DNA of 16,601 nt from CAJBLF01 sp964613015 (GTDB lineage Bacteria; Patescibacteriota; Gracilibacteria; Absconditabacterales; Absconditicoccaceae): assembly GCA_964613015.1 (NCBI GenBank), contig CAZTFP010000028.1, positions 1-16,601 of the forward strand. Reading direction: 5' to 3'. The translations under genes and the position numbers were made by a program. The notes beneath the pieces are model-generated. The model was not told the DNA's origin and searched no databases. It was given only the letters and a program-made list of their open reading frames with translations. This document shows positions 8,201 through 16,317 of the stretch, piece after piece; the stretch's first letter is position 1; each line of letters begins with the position of its first letter.

Positions 8201-8890
8201 TTATTTCTGTCCTATAATTTTCCACTCCCCTACTTTCAAATTGCCTAGACTATATTTTCCTTCACGGACTCTTTCGAGACCCATCACGCGATATCCAATG
8301 GTTTTAAACATTCTGCGGATATGTCTTTTTTTTCATTCATTGAGCGTGATATTATAATGATACTTTTTTTTATTCTTGGTGATTTTTATCGCTCTGAGCA
8401 TTTCGTCTTCATCTTTTACCCCAGATAGCGCTCTCTGAATATCTTTAGCATCTAATTCTTGATCAAGCTCTACGACATATTCTTTTTCTATATCAAATTT
8501 TGGATGTTCGTATTCGTTGACGAGTCCTGGATCATCAGTCAAGAGGAGCAATCCATGGGAATTTTTGTCCAATCTTCAGATATAATAATAATTTGTATAT
8601 TCTGGAGGAAGTAGTTCGTAAATAGTTTTATTATGAGGATCTGATTTGGAAGCAACATAGCCAACTGGTTTATTGAGGAGAATAATCGTTGAATCTGTGT
8701 GTTTCTCTTCAATGATTTCATCTATTTTGAAATTTGGAGCTTTTATAGAAAGTTTATCACCAGTTACTACTTCTTGGGTATACGAGGTGATTTTTTTTCC
8801 GTTTATCAAAACACATTCTTTGTTTACCAAAGCAACAAAGCTTCTTCTGGAAATTTGATGACGGGTTTGGATATAAGTAATTAGACGCAT
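8201..8890 (-). CDS. RsuA/RluB/RluE/RluF-family rRNA pseudouridine synthase
   Basis: Isomerises a specific uridine to pseudouridine in rRNA. 229 residues. The N-terminal S4 RNA-binding domain (residues about 1-60) begins MRLITYIQTRHQISRR and includes ALVNKECVLINGKKI. It is followed by ILLNKPVGYVAS and then the catalytic block GRLDKNSHGLLLLTDD with the catalytic Asp at 108; the Gly of GRLD is UGA. The C-terminal signature EGKKRHIRRMF is again read through UGA at its Gly, and the protein ends VREGKYSLGNLKVGEWKIIG. The motifs fit the RsuA/RluB group rather than RluA or TruB. Whether the target is 16S or 23S rRNA cannot be decided. ATG at 8888-8890; TAA stop abuts the stop of the + strand gene. 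Transcription could be from its own weak promoter or read-through from the lipoprotein gene upstream. Confidence 0.93.
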
Positions 8891-8908
8891 GATTTTTTAA
8901 AATATAAA

Positions 8909-8936
8909 CAAAAAGAGAACCTTACGATTCTCCTTT
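8909..8936 (-). terminator. Rho-independent terminator after the lipoprotein gene
   Basis: On the - strand: GAGAA (8932-8928), eight-base loop, TTCTC (8919-8915), then TTTTTG. The stem is short but is followed by a clean T run. It lies about 45 bases after the lipoprotein stop and 20 bases before the pseudouridine synthase start. Confidence 0.6.
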
Positions 8937-8977
8937 TACTTGTTTTACAGAGGATTTCAACCTATCTATCTAGGGAA

Positions 8978-9223
8978 TTATTCTGCTGTTCCTGTTCCTG
9001 TTGTTGGAGCTGGAGTTGTTGTTGTAGTTGTGTCTGCTGTTCCAGTTGTTGTAGTATCTGTTGCAGGTGCAACTTGTTCTACAGTTGGAGTTGGAGTTGT
9101 TGTTGTAGTTGTAGTTGTGTCTGTTCCAGTTGCTGTAGTATCTACAGTTGCAGGTTTATTCATACAACCAGCTAAGAGAGCAACACTAGCTACTAGAGCT
9201 CCTAGAGTGAGTAATTTTTTCAT
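8978..9223 (-). CDS. Small Thr/Pro-rich lipoprotein
   Basis: 81 residues. The signal peptide MKKLLTLGALVASVALLAGC has a textbook lipobox LLAGC with Cys20 as the lipidated residue. The mature part is about 60 residues made almost only of Thr, Pro, Ala, Gly and Asp, with two related blocks (TGTDTTTTTTTTPTPT and TGTADTTTTTTPAPTTGTG). This is a surface-exposed, disordered stalk with no enzymatic domain. TAA stop; glycines are GGN only. The frame stays open 54 codons further upstream, but the signal peptide fixes the start at the ATG at 9221-9223. The Thr codons (ACA/ACT) make a DNA repeat prone to length change. Role unknown; a cell-surface coating or linker is a guess. Confidence 0.88.
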   Translation of the reverse strand: MKKLLTLGALVASVALLAGCMNKPATVDTTATGTDTTTTTTTTPTPTVEQVAPATDTTTTGTADTTTTTTPAPTTGTGTAE

Positions 9224-9266
9224 AATAGCACATTTTAACCATATAAAAAAGTATTTATGCCCCAGG

Positions 9267-9294
9267 TATATAAAAAAATCCAATACAATTGCAA
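9267..9294 (-). promoter_or_regulatory. Possible promoter for the lipoprotein gene
   Basis: On the - strand: TTGCAA (9294-9289), 16-base spacer, TATATA (9272-9267). The distance to the ATG at 9223 allows a leader of about 36 bases. Confidence 0.4.
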
Positions 9295-9367
9295 GCGGAT
9301 TATTGACATTTTTATGTAATGCTTTTTTGACATATCTTTTTGATCTAGCGAGGATATAAAGATTATT

Positions 9368-9396
9368 TTGACAAATGAGGAGCAAAACTATATACT
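9368..9396 (+). promoter_or_regulatory. Near-consensus sigma70-type promoter for the 726-residue gene
   Basis: TTGACA (9368-9373), 17-base spacer, TATACT (9391-9396). Predicted start near 9403, leader about 36 bases. Further TTGACA boxes at 9303 and 9327 have no matching -10. Confidence 0.7.
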
Positions 9397-9438
9397 AATA
9401 GGGTACGTAAAATACTTTATTACCAGATTGTTGGTAGC

Positions 9439-11619
9439 ATGGACGATATACAAACAAAAATCATAAACAAGTATAAAAAGATATCCGGGTTTGTCTTTCA
9501 TTATCTTATTTTTTTTGTTGCACTGGTAATAGGTATATATGTGTTCCAGAGAGTACTCTCACACGCCGCTACTATCCAGGTCTTTCAAACTGATGATGTA
9601 CTTATGGTACAAAAAACTAAACTTATCACAGAATTTAATAAATTTCTTAATCAGAATATACAAGATAACAATCTCCAAATTCAATTTCTTCAATGAGATT
9701 TTCAAACTGAAGCATGATTTATAAAATCAGTAAATAATCTTATTTTGTATAAAGGATTTGTGATACCTAGATACTTTTATATGTACAACACTATCCCTAT
9801 CCAACCATTATCCTATTTTTCTGGGAACACCTATGATGTAGCGGAATTGGAAAACTTTGTAAATAATTTTGTCTTTACAAAAAAGATCACTATTACAAAA
9901 TCATTTACTCGTGTTCAGTTACCTTTAACAAAATCACTGGTAGATACATTTAATATCTCTTGTTTGTTCGAAAATAAATTTTCTAAAAATACGTGTAACT
10001 ATTACCTCAATGATTTTTTGAATAGCTTTTTTGTATATACTATCCCTACAGACTATTCTGGACTCAAAAAGATTTTTGAAGCTATCAAAACTACACCTAC
10101 ACAGAAAAAAAGATTTTGCGAATCATTATCCAAATATTTTTTATATGCCAACGATCAAAACAACACCATCAAAACACTTTTTGGTGCATGCTGACAGACC
10201 TATGAAGATGTATTTAAGAGAACTACCCTTTTTATAGAAATCCAGAATACATTAGAAAATCAATCATTCGAAAAAATCAGTTATAAAGATGCATTACTCA
10301 ATGAGTATAAATTACTTTCTTACCAGCAGCAACTCTATCAAGATTTTCTTGTTAATAAAATAGATACATATAAAGTAAGTACCTATCTCGATTTTATCCA
10401 AGAAATACTCCAAAACAATACTGTCGATCAATTTTATAAAGATGAAATGTATCGATATAATAATAAATATCTTTCTTCTGCTCTTGAAAAATTTACCTAT
10501 CAATCAAATGGATTTAGCCAGAATATCTGAAGTAGTAAAATTACTTCACTATTGGCTAGTATCAATAGTTTGAATGTGGGTGATCCTCTGCTGTGATTTT
10601 CATGACTTCTTAATGAAATACTCAATACGTCACTCATCGTACAACAAGATATAAGTACATGAGCAAATACTACCACTATCAGTCAGGCAGAAGAAATACA
10701 AAAAAAACTACAAAATATCCCGTATATAACTATAGAAAAACAAAGTGTATTTGAAACAACTATAGATTTGGTTGCTTATATAAAATTCTTCTCCCCTGAT
10801 AAGAACGAAACCATCAAATCACATATTATTATGGAATACACAAATGATATGCTCATAGTCAAAAGTATAGAATTTCAGAACAAACCAGAGATTAATGATG
10901 TGGTCAAAAATCTCCTTCTTATCCAAAATTTTTCTATCGGAGAATTGTATAGTTATATTTCCAAAAATCTTGTCTTCTACGAACAAACAAATGCACCTAT
11001 CAATGCCACTACCGACGTTTGTCCCTGATTACAAGCATTGAATAGCATCACTCTTGTTTCTTGTACTCCTACTATGGCTATACTAGATCAACATAGTGTG
11101 CGTTATGAATTTACTTTAAAAGATGGCGGTATAGAAAACGTCACCGTTTCCGACAAAACACTAGAAAACGCTATCAAAACATCGTACAATACTATCGTTT
11201 CAAATAGTTATTCTCTCGCGGATACTATTCAAGCTATCATGGCATATACTTCACCGACTCAATGACATGAAGGCACTACCAATGCTATTGTTGTTTTTGA
11301 ACATATTCAACAATATATGGGCATCAAAGCAAATGATATTGCTGATAGTAGTTGAACGATTCTCGTAGATATTTCTCTTTGATGAATTGATTTTATCGTA
11401 AATTATGTGCTCAAGACTAATACCCTTTGACCTCGATATTTCAAAAATATCCTTACAAATAACAAACCTTATCTTATACAAAATTTCAATTTACCGCTTG
11501 ATGATGCACACCAAAACACTATAAATTCTTTTGTCATAGATCCGTTGACTGCTATCAAAAATTCAGATCTTACGGCACGACAAAACTACAATGAATATAC
11601 CAAAACGATTAAGAATTAA
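9439..11619 (+). CDS. Large membrane-anchored extracytoplasmic protein, unknown function
   Basis: 726 residues, read through 13 TGA codons to TAA. The short N-terminus is followed by one hydrophobic segment at about residues 18-36 (FVFHYLIFFVALVIGIYVF). The rest is hydrophilic, rich in Asn, Thr, Ser, Tyr and Phe, and looks exported and anchored by an uncleaved signal. Cleavage after SHA is an alternative. Cysteines are few and occur in spaced pairs (CLFENKFSKNTC; VCPGLQ...SC), as in disulfide-bonded exported proteins. The last 260 residues seem to contain related beta-rich blocks: a stretch ending in a 'fsigelysyi' helix, then one ending 'sladtiqaim', perhaps a third ending near the C-terminus. 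I recognise no family. It has its own near-consensus promoter and is followed by a leader with repeats. Size and topology suggest a cell-surface protein. Confidence 0.8.
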
Positions 11620-11642
11620 AGGTGAATACTGTGGGAATGTAT

Positions 11643-11673
11643 TATAAACTATCGTAATCTATTATAGTTCATA
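11643..11673 (+). repeat. AT-rich inverted repeat, leader copy A
   Basis: TATAAACTAT (11643-11652), 11-base loop, ATAGTTCATA (11664-11673): ten-base arms with one mismatch. It spans 31 bases, followed by ATCCGA at 11681. Copy B at 12749 has the same arms, the same 31-base span and the same order of elements. It lacks a T run, so it is not an ordinary terminator. Confidence 0.6.
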
Positions 11674-11701
11674 CAACAAAATCCGACATTTTTCATCATT
11701 T

Positions 11702-11722
11702 GCTATTCATTATTCATTATTT
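11702..11722 (+). repeat. TTCATTA repeats before the exonuclease-like gene
   Basis: Two to three units of (A)TTCATTA directly before the start of the gene at 11731. Same units precede the methyltransferase gene (12797-12829) and occur reversed inside mutS (6170-6204). Confidence 0.6.
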
Positions 11723-11730
11723 TTCCACGT

Positions 11731-12726
11731 ATGTACAAAAGATTTACCCTTGACGAACTCAAAACAGTACAGAATACTTTTATCAGTAATTTTTATGGTA
11801 TTCTCAAAAAAGAACATTGTATGATGGCGAGTGATCTTTTCAAAAAAATATTTAAGGAAGGAAACGAGATCTATTATATGTATAGAGGAGATTTTACCTT
11901 TAGATTTCAGAATATTAATGATGAATATGTCCTCATGGATGAAAAAGAAAAAGTCCAAGTTATCCTTGATGAGCAGTGAAAAAGAGAATTTCAAAGTATG
12001 GTAAAAAATTATATTCTCAAAAAAGAAAAAATAACCGGACAAAAATCTATCGAACAGATACTCTTGGACGAATTTCATACGTGAAAATATTCAACTATCT
12101 GATGAAAAAATTATATGGTCTATGATATCGAAACAGATACCAATATTGAAAATCTCAAAGAAACAAAATTTTTGCTTGCTTATGCTATGCACCCTACCAC
12201 AGGGAATAAAATGACCTATGAATATATTGATCAAGAATGACTGAAAGACTTCGTCCAAAAAATGCTAGATTTTGATGGATATATCGTCGGATTCAATAGT
12301 ATCGCATTTGATAATATGGTATCCGTATATAATGTGGAATGAGATAATGATGAAATCAAAAAACTCAATGAAAAAAGTATCGATCTCTTCCTTTTTGTAC
12401 AGGCTATGACTGGTAAAAGACTTGGATTGAATAAAATAGCTGAAGCCTTGGTCAATGTAAGTAAAACACTCACTTCATGAGCTGAATGAGAGGTTCTATA
12501 CAAAAAATATATAGAAGAAAATGATATAGATGCATTGGAAGAATTTAAAAGATATTGTAAAAACGACGTAAGAATGACTATGCTTATTTTCCTTTATTTT
12601 ATGCACTTCAAAAAACTCTTTATAGAAGGAGAAGAAATTACATTTACACTCGAAGACTTAGAAAAACAATCTCGTCAAGAGATTAAAAATACTAGTCATA
12701 TGATTGGACAAAATATGTTTGAGTAA
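11731..12726 (+). CDS. DEDDy-type 3'-5' exonuclease-like protein (RNase H fold, YprB-like)
   Basis: 331 residues with eight TGA codons read as Gly. The C-terminal half has the three exonuclease motifs: VYDIETDT with D132 and E134 (Exo I), VGFNSIAFDN with D194 (Exo II) and YCKND with Y275 and D279 (Exo III, YxxxD type). The layout DxE...D...YxxxD and the motif order match the RNase H-like 'predicted 3'-5' exonuclease' group related to YprB and polymerase-type exonuclease domains. The first 125 residues (MYKRFTLDELKTVQN onward) show no motif I recognise and may be a separate DNA- or protein-binding domain. Likely role: nucleic-acid trimming or repair in the cytoplasm. ATG at 11731; no Shine-Dalgarno. 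The leader carries an inverted repeat and TTCATTA repeats shared with the next gene. Confidence 0.8.
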
Positions 12727-12748
12727 CCAACATATAAACAAGCATGAA

Positions 12749-12779
12749 TATAAACTATTATAAAATATACTAGTTTATA
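12749..12779 (+). repeat. AT-rich inverted repeat, leader copy B
   Basis: TATAAACTA (12749-12757), 13-base loop, TAGTTTATA (12771-12779): perfect nine-base arms, 31-base span, followed by ATCCGA at 12789. Counterpart of copy A at 11643. Confidence 0.6.
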
Positions 12780-12796
12780 ATCAGACACATCCGATG

Positions 12797-12829
12797 TTAT
12801 TCATTATTCACTTTTCATTATTCATTATG
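12797..12829 (+). repeat. TTCATTA repeats before the methyltransferase gene
   Basis: Four imperfect units (TTATTCATTATTCAC, then TTTTCATTATTCATTATG) end six bases before the ATG at 12835. Same family as the cluster at 11702. Confidence 0.65.
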
Positions 12830-12834
12830 ATTAT

Positions 12835-13617
12835 ATGGATATAAAAAAATCTTTGGCAAGCTTCTATGATGCTCAAGCAGAAAAATACTACCAGACAAGA
12901 AATAAACATCGAGCTGATGCAGATATTTTTTTGCATGAAATCAGTGCCAGCAAGAAAAAAACTATTACTATTTTGGAATTTGGGTGTGGAAGTGGTAGAT
13001 TACTAGCTCACCTGATACAGCTCAAAGGAATCAAAATCAATTATGTCGGCGTAGATATTTCCAAAAACTTACTCAACTTTGCAAAAAAACAGATTACGAG
13101 TAAAACAACAGCAAAATATATTACAGCAACATTTATCTGCGATGACATCGTCCATTATCTCAAGTGATTGAAACAAGAATCTTTTGATTTCGTGATCGGG
13201 GTGGCAAGTTTTCAACATATTCCTACCAACAAAGAAAGATTTTTTGTTATAAAAAATGTCTATAGAATATTGAAATACGATGGCAAATTGATCATGACCA
13301 ATCGATCATTTTCTCGATGGTTTCTCAGAAAATATCAAAAATATTTTTTACGTTCATTACGGCATTATACACTATCACTTGGTAAACATCAATGGAATGA
13401 TATTATGGTTCCTCGGAAAAATGGCAAAATAACTGATGAGAGATTTTACCACATTTATACGTTAACAGAGCTGAAAAGAATTGTTTCGCTCAGTGGATTT
13501 GTTATTGAAAATGCATGTTATCTCAATAAGTGAGTCATGGAAACATCACGAAAAATATCTCAAAATAGTCTTATCATAGCGACAAAAAACATATTTTCTC
13601 ACGAAAACAGTCTCTAA
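12835..13617 (+). CDS. Class I SAM-dependent methyltransferase
   Basis: 260 residues, two TGA codons read as Gly (residues 111 and 233), tandem TAATAA stop. Rossmann-type SAM-binding motifs: motif I ILEFGCGSGRLL (E48-G54), motif II acidic end VGVDISKNLL (D74), CDDIVHYL (D103/D104) and motif IV FDFVIGVASFQHIP. After this comes ERFFVIKNVYRILKYDGKLIM, the usual 'LKPGG.l...' strand. This is a Methyltransf_11/25-type domain acting on an unknown substrate. The C-terminal part (SRWFLRKYQKYFLRSLRHY, then GKHQWNDIMVPRKNG) is basic and could bind nucleic acid; small-molecule or tRNA substrates (TRM9/ALKBH8-like layout) are possible. ATG at 12835 follows the repeat cluster closely; no Shine-Dalgarno. 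Confidence 0.88.
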
Positions 13618-13658
13618 TAATCATTTTATGTGTGCTATAAAATCAGGACTATATATTA

Positions 13659-13686
13659 TTGAAAAACGCCTACTATTTTGTATACT
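13659..13686 (+). promoter_or_regulatory. Sigma70-type promoter for the PsbP-like lipoprotein gene
   Basis: TTGAAA (13659-13664), 16-base spacer, TATACT (13681-13686). Leader of about 26 bases to the ATG at 13719. An extended -10-like TGCTATAAA at 13634 is a weaker alternative. Confidence 0.55.
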
Positions 13687-13718
13687 TGTGTCAGTTTTAT
13701 TGTGTTAACCAAAACACT

Positions 13719-14339
13719 ATGATGTATAGGAGTTCTACCAAAAAATTTCTTTCTCTTCTCCTGGTCACTTGCTCCCTCGTTCTCTTTGGATGTACAAAAA
13801 GCTGATCAACTAGCATTACTCCAGTATCCACTAGTACGTGAGCTATTAGTACCTGATCTATAAATACTATGCCCCAGCAAAATGTCCCTGAACGACAATC
13901 ATATACTAGCAAAACTGATGGATACTCTGTACAATTTCCTGGAGATCGAACATTTCAGGAACATGTGTATGGATCATCTGTGATGTTTTTTAGTCCACTC
14001 AGTTCATGAGATACTATCAAAGAAAATGTTGGTATAACCAAGAAAGCTTTGGATAAAACATATACGCTTGATGATTATTATACACTTACCAAACCAGAAC
14101 TTATTAAACTTATCCCTGGATTTACTGAGATAAGCAATCAATCTATCAAAGTGAATGATTTAGATGCCAAAAAACTTATCTATACATGAACACAATGAAC
14201 CACAACATTAGAATGGGAACAAATATATGTTATCAAAAACGCTGTTGTGTACATCCTTACCTATACCGCTACTGAAGCAACATTTAGTGAATATACACAA
14301 AAGGTAGATGAAATGATAGCAACACGAGAAATTAAATAA
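13719..14339 (+). CDS. Lipoprotein with a PsbP/DcrB-like domain
   Basis: 206 residues with six TGA codons read as Gly. Signal peptide: MMYRSSTKK, a hydrophobic core FLSLLLVTCSLVLFGC and a lipobox ending at Cys25. A Ser/Thr-rich spacer follows (residues about 26-58), then a domain of about 140 residues opening DGYSVQFPGDRTF and closing with YVIKNAVVYILTYTATEATF. This 'GYS..FP...F ... W.Q.y.i.n..vY.LtYTA...F' pattern is typical of PsbP/MOG1/DcrB-fold lipoproteins, which sit outside the cytoplasmic membrane and mostly lack an assigned function. Two adjacent ATGs (13719, 13722) could serve as start. Own promoter upstream and a shared terminator downstream make it monocistronic. TAA stop. Confidence 0.82.
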
Positions 14340-14357
14340 TTATATATATATATATAT
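14339..14357 (+). repeat. (TA)n dinucleotide run
   Basis: About nine TA units directly after the lipoprotein stop, before the terminator at 14370. Such a run is prone to slippage; no other role is visible. Confidence 0.7.
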
Positions 14358-14360
14358 TTG

Positions 14361-14394
14361 AAAAAAAATCCCCCGGACATACCGAGGGTTTTTT
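14361..14394. terminator. Bidirectional terminator between convergent genes
   Basis: CCCCCGG (14370-14376), loop ACATA, CCGAGGG (14382-14388), one internal mismatch. Six T follow on the + strand, and eight A precede it, which are T on the - strand. It serves both the lipoprotein gene ending at 14339 and the opposite gene ending at 14406. Confidence 0.85.
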
Positions 14395-14405
14395 ATAACA
14401 TTTTG

Positions 14406-14915
14406 CTACATGTTTTTTTTGATTTTTTTTACATGAGCAATCTCGGAATCGAGAATAGTGTCTTCTGGAATATCAATGATTGGTACCGGAAGTGGGATAT
14501 TATATAAGAAACAACCAGAATATTCCCAGTTATCCTCATTAATTTTCCCTAAACAGAGCACAGCAATAGGTGCTATGTATTCAGGTTTTTCTGTAAGGAA
14601 GTAATCAATCACTTCCTGGATTGTTGTGTTTACTTCAGTCTTTTCTAAAGCAGAAAAGATTTCTGTAAAACGAAACAATTCTGTTCGCTTACTCTTCTTT
14701 TTGCGAGTGATGAAATAGACTGCTCTGAGTTCGTTACCCAATTCGTCCTTTGAAAGAACTGGCTCGTTCAACAAAGAATCCGTTGATGATTCTACGCTCC
14801 AGAATTCCATTTCTTTGGTTGGATCAATGGGTTTTATACCAAGATTCAAGAACATTTTTTTGAGTAATGGAACGCACTCCTTGTTACTTTTTCCTAAATT
14901 TGTAATCTCTAACAT
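14406..14915 (-). CDS. Hypothetical soluble protein
   Basis: 169 residues, MLEITNLGKSNKE to HVKKIKKNM, TAG stop. No signal peptide or membrane segment. The order of features is: a Lys-rich N-terminal helix, an acidic middle with FWSVESS and LGNELRAVYFITRKKKSK, a helical part (EVIDYFLTEKPEYIAPIAVLCLGKI), and a Pro/Ile-rich strand (YNIPLPVPIIDIPEDT). The stretch 'EYIAPIAVLCLGKINEDNWEY...' looks like a core beta strand of a small alpha/beta domain. I recognise no family. All glycines are GGN, so it reads the same in either genetic code. It has its own promoter, is monocistronic, and shares the downstream terminator with the lipoprotein gene. Confidence 0.8.
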   Translation of the reverse strand: MLEITNLGKSNKECVPLLKKMFLNLGIKPIDPTKEMEFWSVESSTDSLLNEPVLSKDELGNELRAVYFITRKKKSKRTELFRFTEIFSALEKTEVNTTIQEVIDYFLTEKPEYIAPIAVLCLGKINEDNWEYSGCFLYNIPLPVPIIDIPEDTILDSEIAHVKKIKKNM

Positions 14916-14962
14916 AATCAGATTTTTTTAATTTTTTTTAATTTATTTTTTTGTTTAAAAAT

Positions 14963-14990
14963 ACTATACATATTTTTTACAAAATAACAA
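14963..14990 (-). promoter_or_regulatory. Sigma70-type promoter for the 169-residue unknown gene
   Basis: On the - strand: TTGTTA (14990-14985), 16-base spacer, TATAGT (14968-14963). The leader of about 40 bases is almost pure A/T. Confidence 0.5.
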
Positions 14991-15006
14991 GCTTTTATTG
15001 ATATCT

Positions 15007-15459
15007 CTATATCTGGTTGCATGCTCGCATAAAAATAGCAGAACTCTGACCTACATTGAGCGATTCTTTGATTCCTTGCATCGGAATACATACTACATCA
15101 TCGACCAATTTGAGCGTAGAATCGAGCACACCATCTATTTCATTTCCGAAAATGATAGCTATACCCGAATGTTTGCTTTTTTTTAAGGTTTCTAATGCTA
15201 TTGCATCTTTGGTTATTTCTGCAGCGATCACCAGTAATCATTCTTTTTTTGCATAATCGATAGCTTCTGGTGTATGTCCAAATTGTTTCAATCACACGTT
15301 GGTTTCAGCACCGAGTGAGGTCTTTACGACTTTCTGAGTATCTACAGGTGATGGTGTATATCAGGTCAATCGAACCTGCCATCACAACGCATCAGCCGTA
15401 CGAATAATATTTCCTACATTGTAAGCGGAACGAATATTTTCGAGAATAATTATGTTCAT
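15007..15459 (-). CDS. SpoU/TrmH-family RNA 2'-O-ribose methyltransferase
   Basis: SAM-dependent trefoil-knot (SPOUT) enzyme that methylates ribose 2'-OH in tRNA or rRNA. 150 residues with four TGA codons as Gly. Motif 1 is ENIRSAYNVGNIIRTADALG (Asn and Arg of the catalytic region; the last Gly is UGA). Motif 2 is IIFGNEIDGVLD, and motif 3 is IPMQGIKESLNVGQSSAIF. All three are in order, and the length covers just the catalytic knot, without the N-terminal L30e-like substrate domain of RlmB/TrmH. TrmL, of similar size, is an alternative, but its motif 1 differs. ATG at 15457-15459, TAG stop. It lies 45 bases after the cysteine-peptidase-like gene on the same strand with no promoter or terminator visible between, so the two are probably co-transcribed. 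Confidence 0.93.
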
Positions 15460-15504
15460 AAGAGCATAGGAAAATAAAAACACATAGAGAAACTTTTCGC
15501 CTTA

Positions 15505-16155
15505 TTATATCATCTTTTTTTTGGATGTTTTTTGTGCAATAAATTTTTCTCTGTAATTTTCTTCATAATATATTTTACTTCGTTCTACCGATCTTAATTC
15601 TCTTTGAGATACTCATGAATTATTTGCATCAGCAATTTGTGGTTTTCCGTCTTTCATACCCATAAAGAATCCTACATGGCCACAGATTTTATTTTCCATA
15701 CAAAATAATATCGATCATACAGGAGGTATGTCAACTATTTTTTTTTCTTTGAATATTACTTTTTTATTTGGTTTTATCCTTCTAAACATCTCTATTGTAC
15801 CATAAATATCATCGATATTGGTATTGTTTGCTTTCAATACTTTTTTTACAAATTGATCACATACCAAACCACCTGGCACCGCTACACCATCTTTCATACC
15901 ATAAGGGATCTTAGGTACCCTCTGTGTAAATTTGGTGACTGTATTTAATATATTGGTCAAATAGTTCTGTTTTTCTACTTGTTTAGCATCTTCGTTTACT
16001 ACTACCGATGAAATATCTTTGAATGTATTATCTATTATAGCGTTTGTACGTTTGGGATTGCTTACCATTCCCTCGACAATACCAACAACAGAGTTTTCTT
16101 CTGAAGAAGATAATTTATCTGCGATTTGTTTTGTCTCTCCTGTTTCTGCTCACAT
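15505..16155 (-). CDS. NlpC/P60- or CHAP-like cysteine peptidase domain protein
   Basis: 216 residues, three TGA codons as Gly, TAA stop. Residues 1-80 are polar and Ser/Asn/Lys-rich, with no clear signal peptide. The second half has GGLVCDQFVKKVL with Cys99 at the start of a helix, then CGHVGFFMG with His160 on a strand, then IADANNSG, where an Asn may be the third polar residue. This Cys-helix / 'HVGxyxG' / polar residue order is the hallmark of the papain-like NlpC/P60 and CHAP folds, which cut peptidoglycan peptides or act as amidases. Substrate unknown. Without a signal peptide, export or a cytoplasmic role is open. The start ATG at 16153-16155 is followed immediately by TGA (Gly2). Own promoter upstream; the methyltransferase gene follows. 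Confidence 0.65.
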
Positions 16156-16192
16156 TACCTCATGAGATATATAGTAAAAATAGTCTTTTTCT

Positions 16193-16205
16193 CTCTACTA
16201 TAGAG
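16193..16205. promoter_or_regulatory. Short palindrome at the peptidase-gene transcription start
   Basis: CTCTA, CTA, TAGAG: five-base arms overlapping the expected start of transcription, just downstream of the -10 at 16204-16209. A repressor site is possible but unsupported beyond its position. Confidence 0.25.
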
Positions 16206-16231
16206 TATATTTTTTTCTTTATTTTTTACAA
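16204..16231 (-). promoter_or_regulatory. Sigma70-type promoter for the peptidase-methyltransferase unit
   Basis: On the - strand: TTGTAA (16231-16226), 16-base A-rich spacer, TATACT (16209-16204). Leader about 42 bases to the ATG at 16155. Confidence 0.55.
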
Positions 16232-16317
16232 GAAATATTGATTTACTACTCCACTTGATTACATTGGATACTGTTTTGTAGTATTTTTTGATATGTTTTA
16301 ACTTTTCACTATCTAGT

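Noticed and set aside
8940..9359. Val-rich ORF on the + strand opposite the lipoprotein gene
   Set aside because: It is the mirror of the Thr repeats; the - strand frame has a perfect lipoprotein signal and a terminator.
9224..9385. 54-residue upstream extension of the lipoprotein
   Set aside because: It would bury the signal peptide in the interior; the ATG at 9223 gives a canonical lipoprotein start and leaves room for a promoter.
11643..11673. Inverted repeat as a terminator for the 726-residue gene
   Set aside because: AT-only stem with no T run after it, and the same module recurs before the next gene in a leader position.
11702..12829. CRISPR-like array from the TTCATTA repeats
   Set aside because: Units are 7-8 bases, contiguous and imperfect, with no spacers and no cas genes nearby.
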